Of a stretch of DNA of 64,000 nucleotides, positions 26,326 through 34,541 are shown one piece after another. The stretch is from BM003 sp963699835. Its GTDB lineage: Bacteria; Pseudomonadota; Gammaproteobacteria; Steroidobacterales; BM003. Every line of letters starts with the position of its first letter. The stretch's first letter is position 1. A model generated the notes under the pieces. The model worked only from the letters and a program-made list of their open reading frames with translations. It did not search any database and was not told the DNA's origin. Made by a program: the position numbers and the translations under genes. The stretch is from the NCBI GenBank assembly GCA_963699835.1, contig CAVOVJ010000011.1, positions 62,001 through 126,000 on the forward strand. Direction: 5' to 3'.

Positions 26326-26877
26326 ATGCCCTTGTCGCAACCGGTGGCGCGCAGCGCGATCCACACCCGGGAGATTCGCTGCGAGGGTTATCGCCGCGAT
26401 GACGGCCTGTTCGACATCGACGGCCGCATCGTCGATAGCAAGAGCTATCCATTCGTCAACCGTTTCCGTGGCACCGTCGAGGCCGGTGATCCTGTGCACG
26501 ACATGTGGCTGCGAATGACACTCAACGAACGGCTGGAAGTCGTGGCCGCGGAGGCTGTGACCGACAAGCATCCGTATCCGGGTTGCGGTGACATAACTCC
26601 CGAATATAGTGCGCTGATCGGTTTGCGCATCGGTCCGGGCTGGAATCGTGAAGTGCGGAGGGCTTTTGCCGGTATCCGCGGTTGTACCCATATCACCAAG
26701 TTGCTGGACAATATGGCAGTGGCCGCGCTGCAGACGATCGTGCCACTGCTGAAATCGGAGCAGAGTGGAGAGAACCGGCGTCCGCCGCAAATCGATGGAT
26801 GTCATGTGTTGCGCAGCGATGGCGCAGTCGTTCGCGAGTACTATCCGCGCTGGTATCGCAGCGGTGCCGCTGACTGA
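26326..26877 (+). CDS. DUF2889 domain protein
   Basis: 183 residues. Family pattern is clear: REIRCEGYRRDDGLFDIDG, DSKSYPF, GDPVHDMWLRMTL, the PYPGC segment, GPGWNREVR and CTHITKLL with Cys-Thr-His. Function unknown. No membrane segment or signal. It sits between nusB and thiL, which are usually adjacent, and overlaps the thiL GTG by 14 bases. The start ATG at 26326 follows nusB by 13 bases. Confidence 0.88.
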   Translation: MPLSQPVARSAIHTREIRCEGYRRDDGLFDIDGRIVDSKSYPFVNRFRGTVEAGDPVHDMWLRMTLNERLEVVAAEAVTDKHPYPGCGDITPEYSALIGLRIGPGWNREVRRAFAGIRGCTHITKLLDNMAVAALQTIVPLLKSEQSGENRRPPQIDGCHVLRSDGAVVREYYPRWYRSGAAD

Positions 26878-27830
26878 ATTCGATATTATCGAGCGGTTTT
26901 TTGCGACGTCCGGTTCGCATCGGGACGACGTTTGTCTCGGTATCGGTGACGATGCCGCAATTCTCTCCGTCCCGGATGGCCACGATCTCATTACCGCGGT
27001 GGACATGCTCGTCAGGGGGCGGCATTTTCCCGATGATATGGCCGCGGCGGATATTGGTTACCGCGCGATGGCGGTCAATCTCAGCGATATGGCGGCGATG
27101 GGTGCGGAGCCGGCATGGGCGACGCTGGCATTGTCACTTCCCGACCCTGATGAGGCGTGGCTTGCGGGGTTTGCAGCAAGGTCTGCTCGGATTGGCCGGG
27201 CAACACGGAGTCGTGCTGGTGGGTGGCGATACCGTGAAGGGCCCGCTGGCTGCATGCGTGCAAATATCGGGGTTCCTGCCGAGCGGCACTGCGTTGCGTC
27301 GTGACGGAGCGCGACCGGGTGACCGCCTGTTCGTCACCGGTGCGCCCGGCGAAGCCGCTGCCGGACTGGCATTGTGGCAACGGGGTTTGCGTGTCCCCCA
27401 GGGGCCGGCGGCACGGTTGCTGCGTCGGTTCAACCGGCCCCAGCCTCGTGTTGCGCAGGGCCTCGAGCTCAGGGGACTGGCAAGCGCATGTATCGATGTG
27501 TCCGATGGCCTCGCCGCCGACCTGGGGCATCTCGCGCGGGCAAGCGGGGTCGGTGCCGTAATCGATCTGGATGCGTTGCCCGTATCGGAAGAATTGGCAG
27601 AGGTTGCCGACCCGAGGCAGGCGCGCAGGTATGTATTGGGCGGCGGCGATGACTATGAGCTCTGTTTTGCCATGCCCGCGCACGCTTTGCTCGAATTCGA
27701 GCGGCGTGCACGCAGCTGGTCTTGCGCTGTTACCGAGATCGGTGAAATCTGCGCGCCGCCTGGGCTTTTCGCCAGGGTGTGCGGCAACACCGAGCCGCTG
27801 GACGAAGGAGGTTTCGATCATTTCCGCTGA
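26864..27830 (+). pseudogene. thiL: Thiamine-monophosphate kinase, interrupted by a one-base frameshift
   Basis: ThiL makes thiamine diphosphate from thiamine phosphate. The N-terminal part (GTG 26864) has TEFDIIERFF, GIGDDAAIL, TAVDMLVRGRHF and the SDMAAMGA motif and is in frame up to EAWLAGFA at 27175. The rest continues one frame over with QGLLGLAGQHGV, LVGGDTVKGPL, DVSDGLAADLGH and GGGDDYEL, to the stop at 27828-27830. Dropping one base at ~27176 restores 321 residues, the family norm. The enzyme is required wherever thiamine is salvaged or made through TMP, so a sequencing insertion is a serious alternative to inactivation. The stop lies inside the pgpA coding start. Confidence 0.92.
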
Positions 27831-28329
27831 ATCGTCAAAACACAGGGTCACGGCGCGGGAAGTGTTTACCGATCCGGTTCATATTCTCGCGTTCGGATTC
27901 GGCAGCGGTCTGGCGCCGTTTGCCCCGGGCACGGCCGGTACGCTTGCCGCAGTGCTGCTCGAGTTGCCGATGCGGCAAATGCCGATGACGGCAAGGGTGG
28001 GGATTCTGGTTGCCGTTTGTATCGCCGGGGTCTGGCTGTGCGGAGAGAGTGCGCGGCGTCTGGGTGAACATGATCATCCGGGTATCGTCTGGGACGAATT
28101 TGCCGGCTATTTCCTGACCATGCTCGCCGCGCCGCCGGGTCTTGTCTGGACCGTTGCCGGCTTCGCACTTTTCCGCATATTCGACATCCTCAAGCCATGG
28201 CCAATACGCGATCTGGATCACAGTATCCCGGGCGGGCTCGGCATTATGGTAGACGACATTGTGGCAGGGATATTTGCAGCCATCGGGTTGCTGCTCCTTG
28301 TCAGCCTCGTCTCTGCGTTCGGAGGCTAG
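27820..28329 (+). CDS. pgpA: Phosphatidylglycerophosphatase A
   Basis: 169 residues from an unusual ATT at 27820. PgpA dephosphorylates phosphatidylglycerol phosphate at the inner membrane. Motifs: FGFGSGLAPFAPGTAGTLAA, HDHPGIVWDEFAGYF and DDIVAGI, with several membrane helices. A textbook ribosome site (AAGGAGG, 27805-27811) lies 8 bases before ATT and no ATG or TTG occurs in frame before the family motif. A GTG at 27862 (MFTDPVHILAFG) has poor ribosome-site spacing. The ATT start overlaps the end of thiL by 11 bases, so translation is likely coupled. Confidence 0.9.
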   Translation: MSAESSKHRVTAREVFTDPVHILAFGFGSGLAPFAPGTAGTLAAVLLELPMRQMPMTARVGILVAVCIAGVWLCGESARRLGEHDHPGIVWDEFAGYFLTMLAAPPGLVWTVAGFALFRIFDILKPWPIRDLDHSIPGGLGIMVDDIVAGIFAAIGLLLLVSLVSAFGG

Positions 28330-28355
28330 GTGGATGCTGAGGAAAAGGTTACAAC

Positions 28356-29657
28356 TTGAGCGCGCGACGACAAGAGCAGCCGATCCCCGCACAAATCGGC
28401 AAATACATGATCATCAACGAGGTCGGGCGCGGCAGCACCGGCAACGTCTACCTCTCCCATGATCCGCAATACGGCCGCGATGTCGCTATCAAGGTATACA
28501 ACTACCAGGCTGACGACGATGACGACAAGGCCCGGGTTGCGCGCAAGATGTTTTTCAACGAGGCCCACATGGTGGGCAAGTTGCAGCATCCGAATATTCT
28601 CCCGATCTACGACGCGGGAGAAGAAAATGGCCGGTACTACGTCGTAACCGAACACATTCATGGCGCGCGAACGCTTGCCTCCTACACCAAGCCGGACAAT
28701 TTGTTGCGCATCGACGATGTAGTCGAAATCATCTACAAGTGCGCCAAGTCGCTCGCCTATGCTCACGGCCGCGGGGTGATTCATCGCGACATCAAGCCCA
28801 GCAACATCATGCTCACGCTCGACAATGATGTCCGTATTATCGATTTCGGTATCGCGATCGTGCGGGATTCCGACGTGTCGCGTATCGACGGCATCGCCGG
28901 ATCTCCGAGCTATATGTCACCGGAACAGGTGACCTCGGAGGAGCTGACCAGTCGCTCCGATCTTTTCTCGCTCGGAGCAACCATGTATGAGTTGCTGACC
29001 GGGTTTCGCCCGTTTCGTGCGAGCAACCTGTCGAAGCTTCTTCATCAAATCGTTTATGCCACGCCGCCGCCTATCCACACTCTGCGTGCCGACATTCCGG
29101 AGCAACTGGAACAGACCGTGGCGATGTGCATGCAAAAGGAGCCGGAGAAGCGGTTCAAGACCGGTGTCGATCTTGCCGCGGACCTTACCCGGATCTTCCA
29201 GGGCCTGAAAAAGCAGAATGACCGCGTCGACAAACAGCAACGCTATGAAACCCTGCGCAGACTGCGGTTTTTTCACGAGTTCTCGCATGCCGAGATCTGG
29301 GAACTGTTGCGTGCGAGCGACTGGCACGACTATGAGAATGGCGAGGAAATCGTTCGCGAAGGCGAGCGCGACGATCGGTTTTACGTGATCGTCCGTGGCG
29401 GTGTTCACGTTGAGCAGCAGGATCGTGTTGTCGGCAAGCTCGGTCCGGGTGACTGTTTTGGCGAGTCCAGTTACGTCCTCGGCGCGCGCCGCACCGCGAC
29501 GATTAAGGCAGCCGATACAGTTGCCCTGATCTGCGTCAGTTCGAGCCTGCTCGAGCAGGCCTCGTCGGCCTGCCAGTTGCGCTTCAACAAGGTATTCCTG
29601 CGCACCCTGATCCGCCGACTGCAGAGCGCCGAACGCCTCGATCTCGAAGTCCAGTAG
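28356..29657 (+). CDS. Ser/Thr protein kinase fused to a C-terminal cyclic-nucleotide-binding domain
   Basis: 433 residues, starting at TTG 28356 with GGAAAAGG upstream. Kinase domain ~16-285: glycine loop GRGSTGNVY, VAIK lysine (~46), HRDIKPSN, IIDFGIA and SPSYMSPEQ. The ~300-420 region is a CRP/PKG-type cNMP barrel: FHEFSHAEIW, then VREGERDDRFYVIVRGGV, and the phosphate-binding cassette GDCFGESSYVLG with the Glu and the Arg in RRTAT that bind cyclic nucleotides. No membrane helix, so cytoplasmic. Domain order is the reverse of eukaryotic PKG. It begins 27 bases after pgpA. Substrate and which nucleotide it binds are unknown. Confidence 0.87.
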   Translation: MSARRQEQPIPAQIGKYMIINEVGRGSTGNVYLSHDPQYGRDVAIKVYNYQADDDDDKARVARKMFFNEAHMVGKLQHPNILPIYDAGEENGRYYVVTEHIHGARTLASYTKPDNLLRIDDVVEIIYKCAKSLAYAHGRGVIHRDIKPSNIMLTLDNDVRIIDFGIAIVRDSDVSRIDGIAGSPSYMSPEQVTSEELTSRSDLFSLGATMYELLTGFRPFRASNLSKLLHQIVYATPPPIHTLRADIPEQLEQTVAMCMQKEPEKRFKTGVDLAADLTRIFQGLKKQNDRVDKQQRYETLRRLRFFHEFSHAEIWELLRASDWHDYENGEEIVREGERDDRFYVIVRGGVHVEQQDRVVGKLGPGDCFGESSYVLGARRTATIKAADTVALICVSSSLLEQASSACQLRFNKVFLRTLIRRLQSAERLDLEVQ

Positions 29658-29686
29658 GCGCCTTGTCGTGACACCGTCGAAGGCAG

Positions 29687-30521
29687 CTAACTGGCGTCGT
29701 CGTCTCCATCCTTGTCGCGTTCGATCAGTGCATAAGCCGAGTGGTTGTGAATCGATTCGAAGTTCTCCGATTCCACGACATAGGCTCTGATCCGCTCGTC
29801 GTCATTGAGCCTGACGGCGATGTCTCGGACCATATCCTCGACAAATTTCGGATTATCGTAGGCGCGCTCGGTGACGTATTTTTCGTCGGGACGCTTGAGT
29901 ATCCCGTACAGCTCGCACGACGCTTCCGATTCCGCGATGTCGATAATTTCCTCGATCCAGACGAAGCCGGTAATGCGCGCCTTGATGGTGACGTGCGAAC
30001 GCTGATTGTGCGCGCCATACTGCCGAGATTTTCTTCGAACACGGACACAGGCTGGTCACCGGCACCACGACCTTTATGTACGTCGTGGTTTCGCCGTCGC
30101 GGCGGGCGCCAATGAGGCTGGCCTGGTAGTCCATCAGGCTTTCGACGCCGGATATCGGCGCCTTTTTGCTGACGAAATATGGAAATGACATCTCGATATG
30201 ACCGGACTGGGCCTCGAGGTGGTCGGTCATCTCCGCCAGCATTTCCTTGAATGATCTGACCGAAATCTCGCGCTCATGGCGGTGCAGTATTTCGACGAAC
30301 CGCGACATGTGCGTGCCCTTGAAATCGTGCGGCAGGTTCACGTACATGTTGAAATTCGCGATCGTGTGCTGCTCGCCCCCGGAGCGGTCCTTGACCCGGA
30401 CGGGATGAAATATGTCCTTCACCCCGACCTTGTTGATCGGAATTCTGCGGGTGTCGGCACGACCCTGGACGTCTTCGATTTCGGCTATCGCGACGCCAGC
30501 CGCGGGGGCCTCTTTACTCAT
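29687..30521 (-). pseudogene. folE2: GTP cyclohydrolase FolE2 (type IB), interrupted by a one-base frameshift
   Basis: FolE2 makes dihydroneopterin triphosphate for folate synthesis and does not depend on zinc, so it replaces FolE when zinc is scarce. The start at 30521 reads through IPINKVGVKD, GTHMSRFVEIL, the metal-binding TSLCPCSKKIS and then loses frame. The remaining conserved part (YGAHNQRSHVTIK, WIEEIIDIAE, ASCELYG, RPDEKYVTERAYDNPKFVED) continues in the next frame to a stop at 29687-29689. Dropping one base at 30020-30023 gives 277 residues, normal for the family. No other folE is in the window. It lies downstream of dxs, in the same direction. Confidence 0.9.
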
Positions 30522-30687
30522 GATTCAATCCTGAAAGTTGGTGAGGGCGAACGAAACAGACCAGCGGTGGCTGTCAATGCCGTCGAAAATTACTGAGAAC
30601 GAAACCCATTATAGACGTCGGGGCGCGCTCAGGCTCCTTTCCCGTGTATTCGCTCGTGAATGTCGTCCGGATTCTGTCGTATCGCAG

Positions 30688-32583
30688 TCAGGCGAGTCCG
30701 CCGCCCGGCGCGGCCGCCGGCACACTCGGCCGCCAGTTATCGATGGTGAGAAACAGGGATTCCTCGTCAAGGCCGGCGTCGGCAAGATTGTCGGAGCGCG
30801 AGCCGTGCTCGATTATCCGGTCGCCGATGCCGATAGTCAGGACCGGGATCAGCTTGCCGAGCTGTGCGAGACACTCGATGATCGCACTGCCGGCGCCCCC
30901 CGCTACTACGCCGTCTTCTATCGTTACCAATGCATCGTGGGTCTCGGCCATACGCAACACCATATCGATGTCCAGCGGTTTGACGAACCGCATGTTGACC
31001 ACACTCGCATCGAGGCGCGCGCCAATGCTTTCCGCCGCAGGCACCATCGCGCCGAATGCGAGCAGGGCGATGCCGTTGCCTTTGCGTCGCAGCTGCGCCT
31101 TGCCGACCGGGAGTGCGCGCATTTCTTTCCTGGGCACTACTCCCGGACCGCTGCCGCGAGGGTAGCGCACCGCCGCCGGGCCAGCGAGCTGCAGGCCGGT
31201 GAACAACATCTGCCGGCACTCGTCCTCGTCGGCCGGCGCCATAATCGTCATGTTTGGCAGGCAGCGCATGAAACAGATGTCATAGGCACCCTGATGAGTC
31301 GCGCCGTCGCCGCCGACCAGCCCGGCACGATCGATCGCGAACAGGACTGGCAGATTTTGTAACGCGACATCATGGATCAACTGGTCATAGCCACGTTGCA
31401 GGAAAGTCGAATAGATCGCGACGACCGGGCGCATGCCCTCGCAGGCGAATCCGGCACCGAGCGTGACCGCGTGCTGTTCGGCGATCGCGACATCGAAATA
31501 GCGATCGGGAAACTCGCGCGAATACTGGACCAGGCCGGAACCCTCGCGCATTGCCGGTGTGATCGCGACGACGCGATCATCCTGCGCGGCAATATCGCAC
31601 AGCCACTGGCCGAAAACCTGGGAGTAAGAGAGTCCGGCAGCGGCCTTGGCGCGAAACCTGCCGGTGGCGGGATCGAACGGGCCGGGCCCGTGCCATTTGA
31701 TTGGATCACGCTCGGCGGGGGCGTAGCCCTTGCCTTTGCGCGTGACGACATGGAGCAACTGCGGACCTTTGAGGTGCTTCAGGTTCTCCAGCGTCTTTAC
31801 CAGCGTGTCGAGGTCGTGACCATCGATGGGGCCAATGTAATTGAGCCCCATTTCCTCGAACAATGTGCCCGGAAGGACCATGCCCTTGACGTGCTCTTCG
31901 GAGCGCCGCGCCAGCTCCCACACCGTGGGCATGGTTCGCAGTACCTTTTTGCTGCCCTCGCGTATGTGAGAGTAGAGCCTGCCGGACAACATCTTCGCGA
32001 GATAGTTGGACATTGCGCCGACATTTTCCGAGATCGACATGTCGTTGTCGTTGAGGACGACGAGCATGTCGACGTTCAGGCTTCCCGCGTGGTTCAGCGC
32101 CTCGAAAGCCATGCCGCCGGTGAGCGCGCCGTCGCCGATAACGGCTACCACCTTGCGTTCCTGGTTCTGCAGGGCTGCGGCAATGGCCATGCCTAGACCC
32201 GCCGATACCGAGGTACTCGAGTGGCCGACGCCGAAAACATCAAAAGGACTTTCACCAAGTTTCGGGAACGGGGCGAGACCGTCCTTCTTTTTGATGGTCT
32301 GCAGCTGGTCGCGGCGCCCGGTGATGACCTTGTGTGGATAGGCCTGGTGGCCGACGTCCCAGATCAGGCGATCATTCGGGGTGTCGAAGATGTAGTGCAG
32401 CGCGACTGTCAGTTCGACGGTACCGAGGCCGGCGGCGAAATGACCACCCATCGTGCTAACCGTTTCGATCAGATAGCGGCGCAACTCCTCCGCCACGGAT
32501 CCAATCTGGTCGGCCGGAAGCCGGCGCAGATCCTCGGGGGAGTCGATTTTCGACAGCAACGGGAATATGGAGGAGTCGATCAT
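30688..32583 (-). CDS. dxs: 1-deoxy-D-xylulose-5-phosphate synthase
   Basis: 631 residues. It condenses pyruvate and glyceraldehyde 3-phosphate using thiamine diphosphate, the entry step of the MEP isoprenoid route; the product also feeds thiamine and pyridoxal synthesis. Motifs: DVGHQAYPHKVITGR, the ThDP motif GDGALTGGMAFEALNH ... NDNDMSI, the catalytic Glu region IAEQHAVTLGAGFA and the C-terminal transketolase domain. The ATG at 32583 fits the family start. A strong promoter precedes it (32644-32672), in addition to any read-through from ispA. Confidence 0.97.
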   Translation of the reverse strand: MIDSSIFPLLSKIDSPEDLRRLPADQIGSVAEELRRYLIETVSTMGGHFAAGLGTVELTVALHYIFDTPNDRLIWDVGHQAYPHKVITGRRDQLQTIKKKDGLAPFPKLGESPFDVFGVGHSSTSVSAGLGMAIAAALQNQERKVVAVIGDGALTGGMAFEALNHAGSLNVDMLVVLNDNDMSISENVGAMSNYLAKMLSGRLYSHIREGSKKVLRTMPTVWELARRSEEHVKGMVLPGTLFEEMGLNYIGPIDGHDLDTLVKTLENLKHLKGPQLLHVVTRKGKGYAPAERDPIKWHGPGPFDPATGRFRAKAAAGLSYSQVFGQWLCDIAAQDDRVVAITPAMREGSGLVQYSREFPDRYFDVAIAEQHAVTLGAGFACEGMRPVVAIYSTFLQRGYDQLIHDVALQNLPVLFAIDRAGLVGGDGATHQGAYDICFMRCLPNMTIMAPADEDECRQMLFTGLQLAGPAAVRYPRGSGPGVVPRKEMRALPVGKAQLRRKGNGIALLAFGAMVPAAESIGARLDASVVNMRFVKPLDIDMVLRMAETHDALVTIEDGVVAGGAGSAIIECLAQLGKLIPVLTIGIGDRIIEHGSRSDNLADAGLDEESLFLTIDNWRPSVPAAAPGGGLA

Positions 32584-32643
32584 TGCGTCCTGGACTGACC
32601 GAGCGTGAATATTCCCCGGGGTTCCAATCGGGGCGCTGCGGCT

Positions 32644-32672
32644 ATTATCACAGCGCCGCCGCGCCTTGGCAA
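32644..32672 (-). promoter_or_regulatory. dxs promoter (TTGCCA-17-GATAAT, extended -10)
   Basis: On the minus strand TTGCCA (32672-32667) and GATAAT (32649-32644) are 17 bases apart; both match sigma-70 consensus at 5 of 6 positions. A TGT directly before GATAAT adds an extended -10. The start of transcription would fall near 32637, leaving a leader of ~54 bases. It lies in the ispA-dxs gap and gives dxs its own start. Confidence 0.65.
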
Positions 32673-32687
32673 AGTCCGCTGCGGCGG

Positions 32688-33572
32688 TTAACCGCGGCGC
32701 TGGACGATGAATTCGGACAGTTCCGCGAGCCCGGGGGCACGGCTGCCGAGAGGTTCGAGCGCGGATACGGCCTGGCGGTGGAGCAGGCCCGCCTTTTCTT
32801 TTGCCGCCGCGAGTCCGGCGATACTCGGGTAGGTAGGTTTTGCCCTGGCGGCATCGGCGCCGGTGCTTTTGCCCATCAATTGCTCGTCGCCCTCGATGTC
32901 GAGGATGTCATCCCGGATCTGGAACGCCAGTCCGACACACTCGGCATACCGGCCCAGCGCGTCAAATTCAGTGCTGGTGAGCCCGGGATAACTCAGTGCG
33001 CCAAGCAGCACACTGGCGCGAATCAGCGCGCCGGTCTTCATCCGGTGCATGTTTTCGAGCTCGCCGAGACTGATAGCGCGCCCGGCGCTGTCGAGGTCGA
33101 TCGCCTGTCCACCGGCCATACCACTCGGACCGCTGGCTTCGGCCAGCAGCCGGATCATCTCGAGGCGCCGCGGTGCCGGTGCGGTCATCGCCGGGTCGCT
33201 GGAGAGGATGCGGAACGCAACCACCTGCAGGGCATCACCCGCCAGTATCGCGGTCGCCTCGTCAAACGCGCGATGACAGGTCGGTTTGCCGCGGCGCAGG
33301 TCGTCGTCGTCCATCGCTGGCAGATCATCGTGCACCAGCGAATAGGCATGAATGAGCTCGACCGCGCAGGCGGGTCCGTCGAGCGCGTCCGCGGCGACAC
33401 CGAGTGCATTACCGGTCGTATAGACCAGTAGCGGACGGACTCGTTTGCCACCCCCAAGCACGCTGTAGCGCAGCGCCTGGTTGAGCCGTGCCGGTTCGCC
33501 GGGCTCCGGTTGCAGCCAGGATGCGAGCGCTTTGTCGACCCGTTCTCTGCAGGCGTCGATGCGGCGTGTCAT
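32688..33572 (-). CDS. ispA: Farnesyl diphosphate synthase (geranyltranstransferase)
   Basis: 294 residues, the usual IspA length. Both aspartate-rich motifs are present: HDDLPAMDDDDLRRG and the second FQIRDDILDIEGD, with GGKRVRPLL for substrate binding. It builds FPP from IPP and DMAPP, supplying ubiquinone and undecaprenyl phosphate. Start ATG 33572 chosen because MTRRIDACRERVDKAL fits the family; an earlier in-frame ATG at 33647 lies inside xseB. The xseB stop is 10 bases upstream, as in the conserved xseB-ispA-dxs operon. Confidence 0.96.
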   Translation of the reverse strand: MTRRIDACRERVDKALASWLQPEPGEPARLNQALRYSVLGGGKRVRPLLVYTTGNALGVAADALDGPACAVELIHAYSLVHDDLPAMDDDDLRRGKPTCHRAFDEATAILAGDALQVVAFRILSSDPAMTAPAPRRLEMIRLLAEASGPSGMAGGQAIDLDSAGRAISLGELENMHRMKTGALIRASVLLGALSYPGLTSTEFDALGRYAECVGLAFQIRDDILDIEGDEQLMGKSTGADAARAKPTYPSIAGLAAAKEKAGLLHRQAVSALEPLGSRAPGLAELSEFIVQRRG

Positions 33573-33582
33573 GTCCACGCCG

Positions 33583-33825
33583 TCAGTCCTGACCGGTATA
33601 TGGCTCGGTTTCGCTGTCTTCGGCCTCGGACACGAGCATGTCCACACGCTGCTCCGCGGTTTTCAATGCCTGCTGACAGGCGCGGGTTAATTTCACTCCG
33701 CGTTCGAACTGTTGCAAAGATTGCTCGAGGGACAGATCGCCCTGTTCCAGGGTTTCCACGAGCGTTTCGAGCTCGGCGAGTGCGGTTTCAAAGTGAAACT
33801 CGGGATTTTCCGTGGTTTTGGTCAC
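33583..33825 (-). CDS. xseB: Exodeoxyribonuclease VII small subunit
   Basis: 80 residues, helical hairpin. Family motif FETALAELETLVETLEQGDLSLEQSLQ, then FERGVKLTRACQQAL. XseB coats the long helical arm of XseA in exonuclease VII, which degrades single-stranded DNA. The acidic C-terminal tail is variable. First gene of the xseB-ispA-dxs run; divergent from rubrerythrin with 270 bases between starts, a stretch that holds no gene. Confidence 0.95.
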   Translation of the reverse strand: MTKTTENPEFHFETALAELETLVETLEQGDLSLEQSLQQFERGVKLTRACQQALKTAEQRVDMLVSEAEDSETEPYTGQD

Positions 33826-33964
33826 GCGCTTTAAGCCTCGGTGAACTGCCTGCAGGGGGCCGGCGAAGGCGATGATGCACGAGCGCGAATCACACGGTCA
33901 AACGCCGGTTTCGCAAAGCCCGAATCCGCGGCATGCAATTGGGCGAAGTCCGGGCATGTACGAA

Positions 33965-33993
33965 TTGACAAGCGCGGCCCCGGCTTCTAGAGT
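33965..33993 (+). promoter_or_regulatory. Rubrerythrin promoter (TTGACA-17-TAGAGT)
   Basis: TTGACA at 33965-33970 is a perfect -35; TAGAGT at 33988-33993 is a 4/6 -10 at exactly 17-base spacing. Transcription would start near 34000, giving a ~95-base leader before the rubrerythrin ATG. Confidence 0.65.
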
Positions 33994-34002
33994 TATACGT
34001 CC

Positions 34003-34017
34003 TTAGACTCAGTCTAA
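34003..34017. promoter_or_regulatory. 15-bp palindromic operator TTAGACT-C-AGTCTAA
   Basis: A perfect 7-1-7 inverted repeat placed 9 bases after the -10 element, overlapping the expected start of transcription, where a bound repressor would block initiation. The 7-1-7 geometry is that of Fur-family sites (Fur, PerR), but the bases do not match either consensus closely; an Rrf2-type regulator is another possibility. Peroxide or iron control of rubrerythrin would fit a Fur/PerR-like protein. Confidence 0.65.
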
Positions 34018-34095
34018 TACGCTGGGCGACCGGGCAGAGTTTTTCCACTGAACACCGAATCGACACAACAACCGTTAATTTCAAAGGAGTCAGAA

Positions 34096-34518
34096 ATGGC
34101 CGACCTCAAGGGATCGAAAACCGAGCAGAACCTGAAGGATGCATTCTCAGGCGAGTCGCAGGCCAACCGCCGCTATCTGTATTTTGCGTCAAAGGCCGAC
34201 GTCGAGGGCTATAACGACGTTGCGGCTGTTTTCCGTTCGACCGCGGAGGGTGAGACGGGTCATGCGCATGGCCATCTCGAGTATCTCGAGGCAGTTGGCG
34301 ATCCGGCCACCGGCCTGCCGATTGGCGCCACTTCTGCGAATCTCGCGGCGGCAATCGCCGGAGAGACCCACGAGTACACCGATATGTACCCGGGCATGGC
34401 CAAGACCGCTCGTGACGAGGGCTTCGACGAAATTGCCGACTGGTTCGAGACTCTCGCCAAAGCCGAGCGCTCGCATGCCAATCGTTTCCAAAAGGCTCTG
34501 GATACGCTCGACGGCTGA
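34096..34518 (+). CDS. Rubrerythrin without rubredoxin domain
   Basis: 140 residues, a ferritin-like four-helix bundle. The di-iron ligands are seen as E in SGESQANRRY, the EGETGHAHGH helix, E in AGETHEY and the KAERSHA helix. It ends there, without the C-terminal Cys4 rubredoxin domain that normally passes electrons, so a separate donor is needed. Rubrerythrins reduce hydrogen peroxide. A good ribosome site (AAAGGAG) precedes the ATG by 7 bases. First gene of a three-gene group with the Fe-S protein and DUF3501, behind its own promoter and operator. Confidence 0.93.
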   Translation: MADLKGSKTEQNLKDAFSGESQANRRYLYFASKADVEGYNDVAAVFRSTAEGETGHAHGHLEYLEAVGDPATGLPIGATSANLAAAIAGETHEYTDMYPGMAKTARDEGFDEIADWFETLAKAERSHANRFQKALDTLDG

Positions 34519-34541
34519 TTCCTTGAAGACTGACCGCGGTT

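Noticed and set aside
17594..30023. Programmed ribosomal frameshifting at hutH, the methyltransferase, thiL and folE2
   Set aside because: No slippery heptamer, no in-frame stop pausing codon and no conserved downstream structure; none of these families is known to use recoding.
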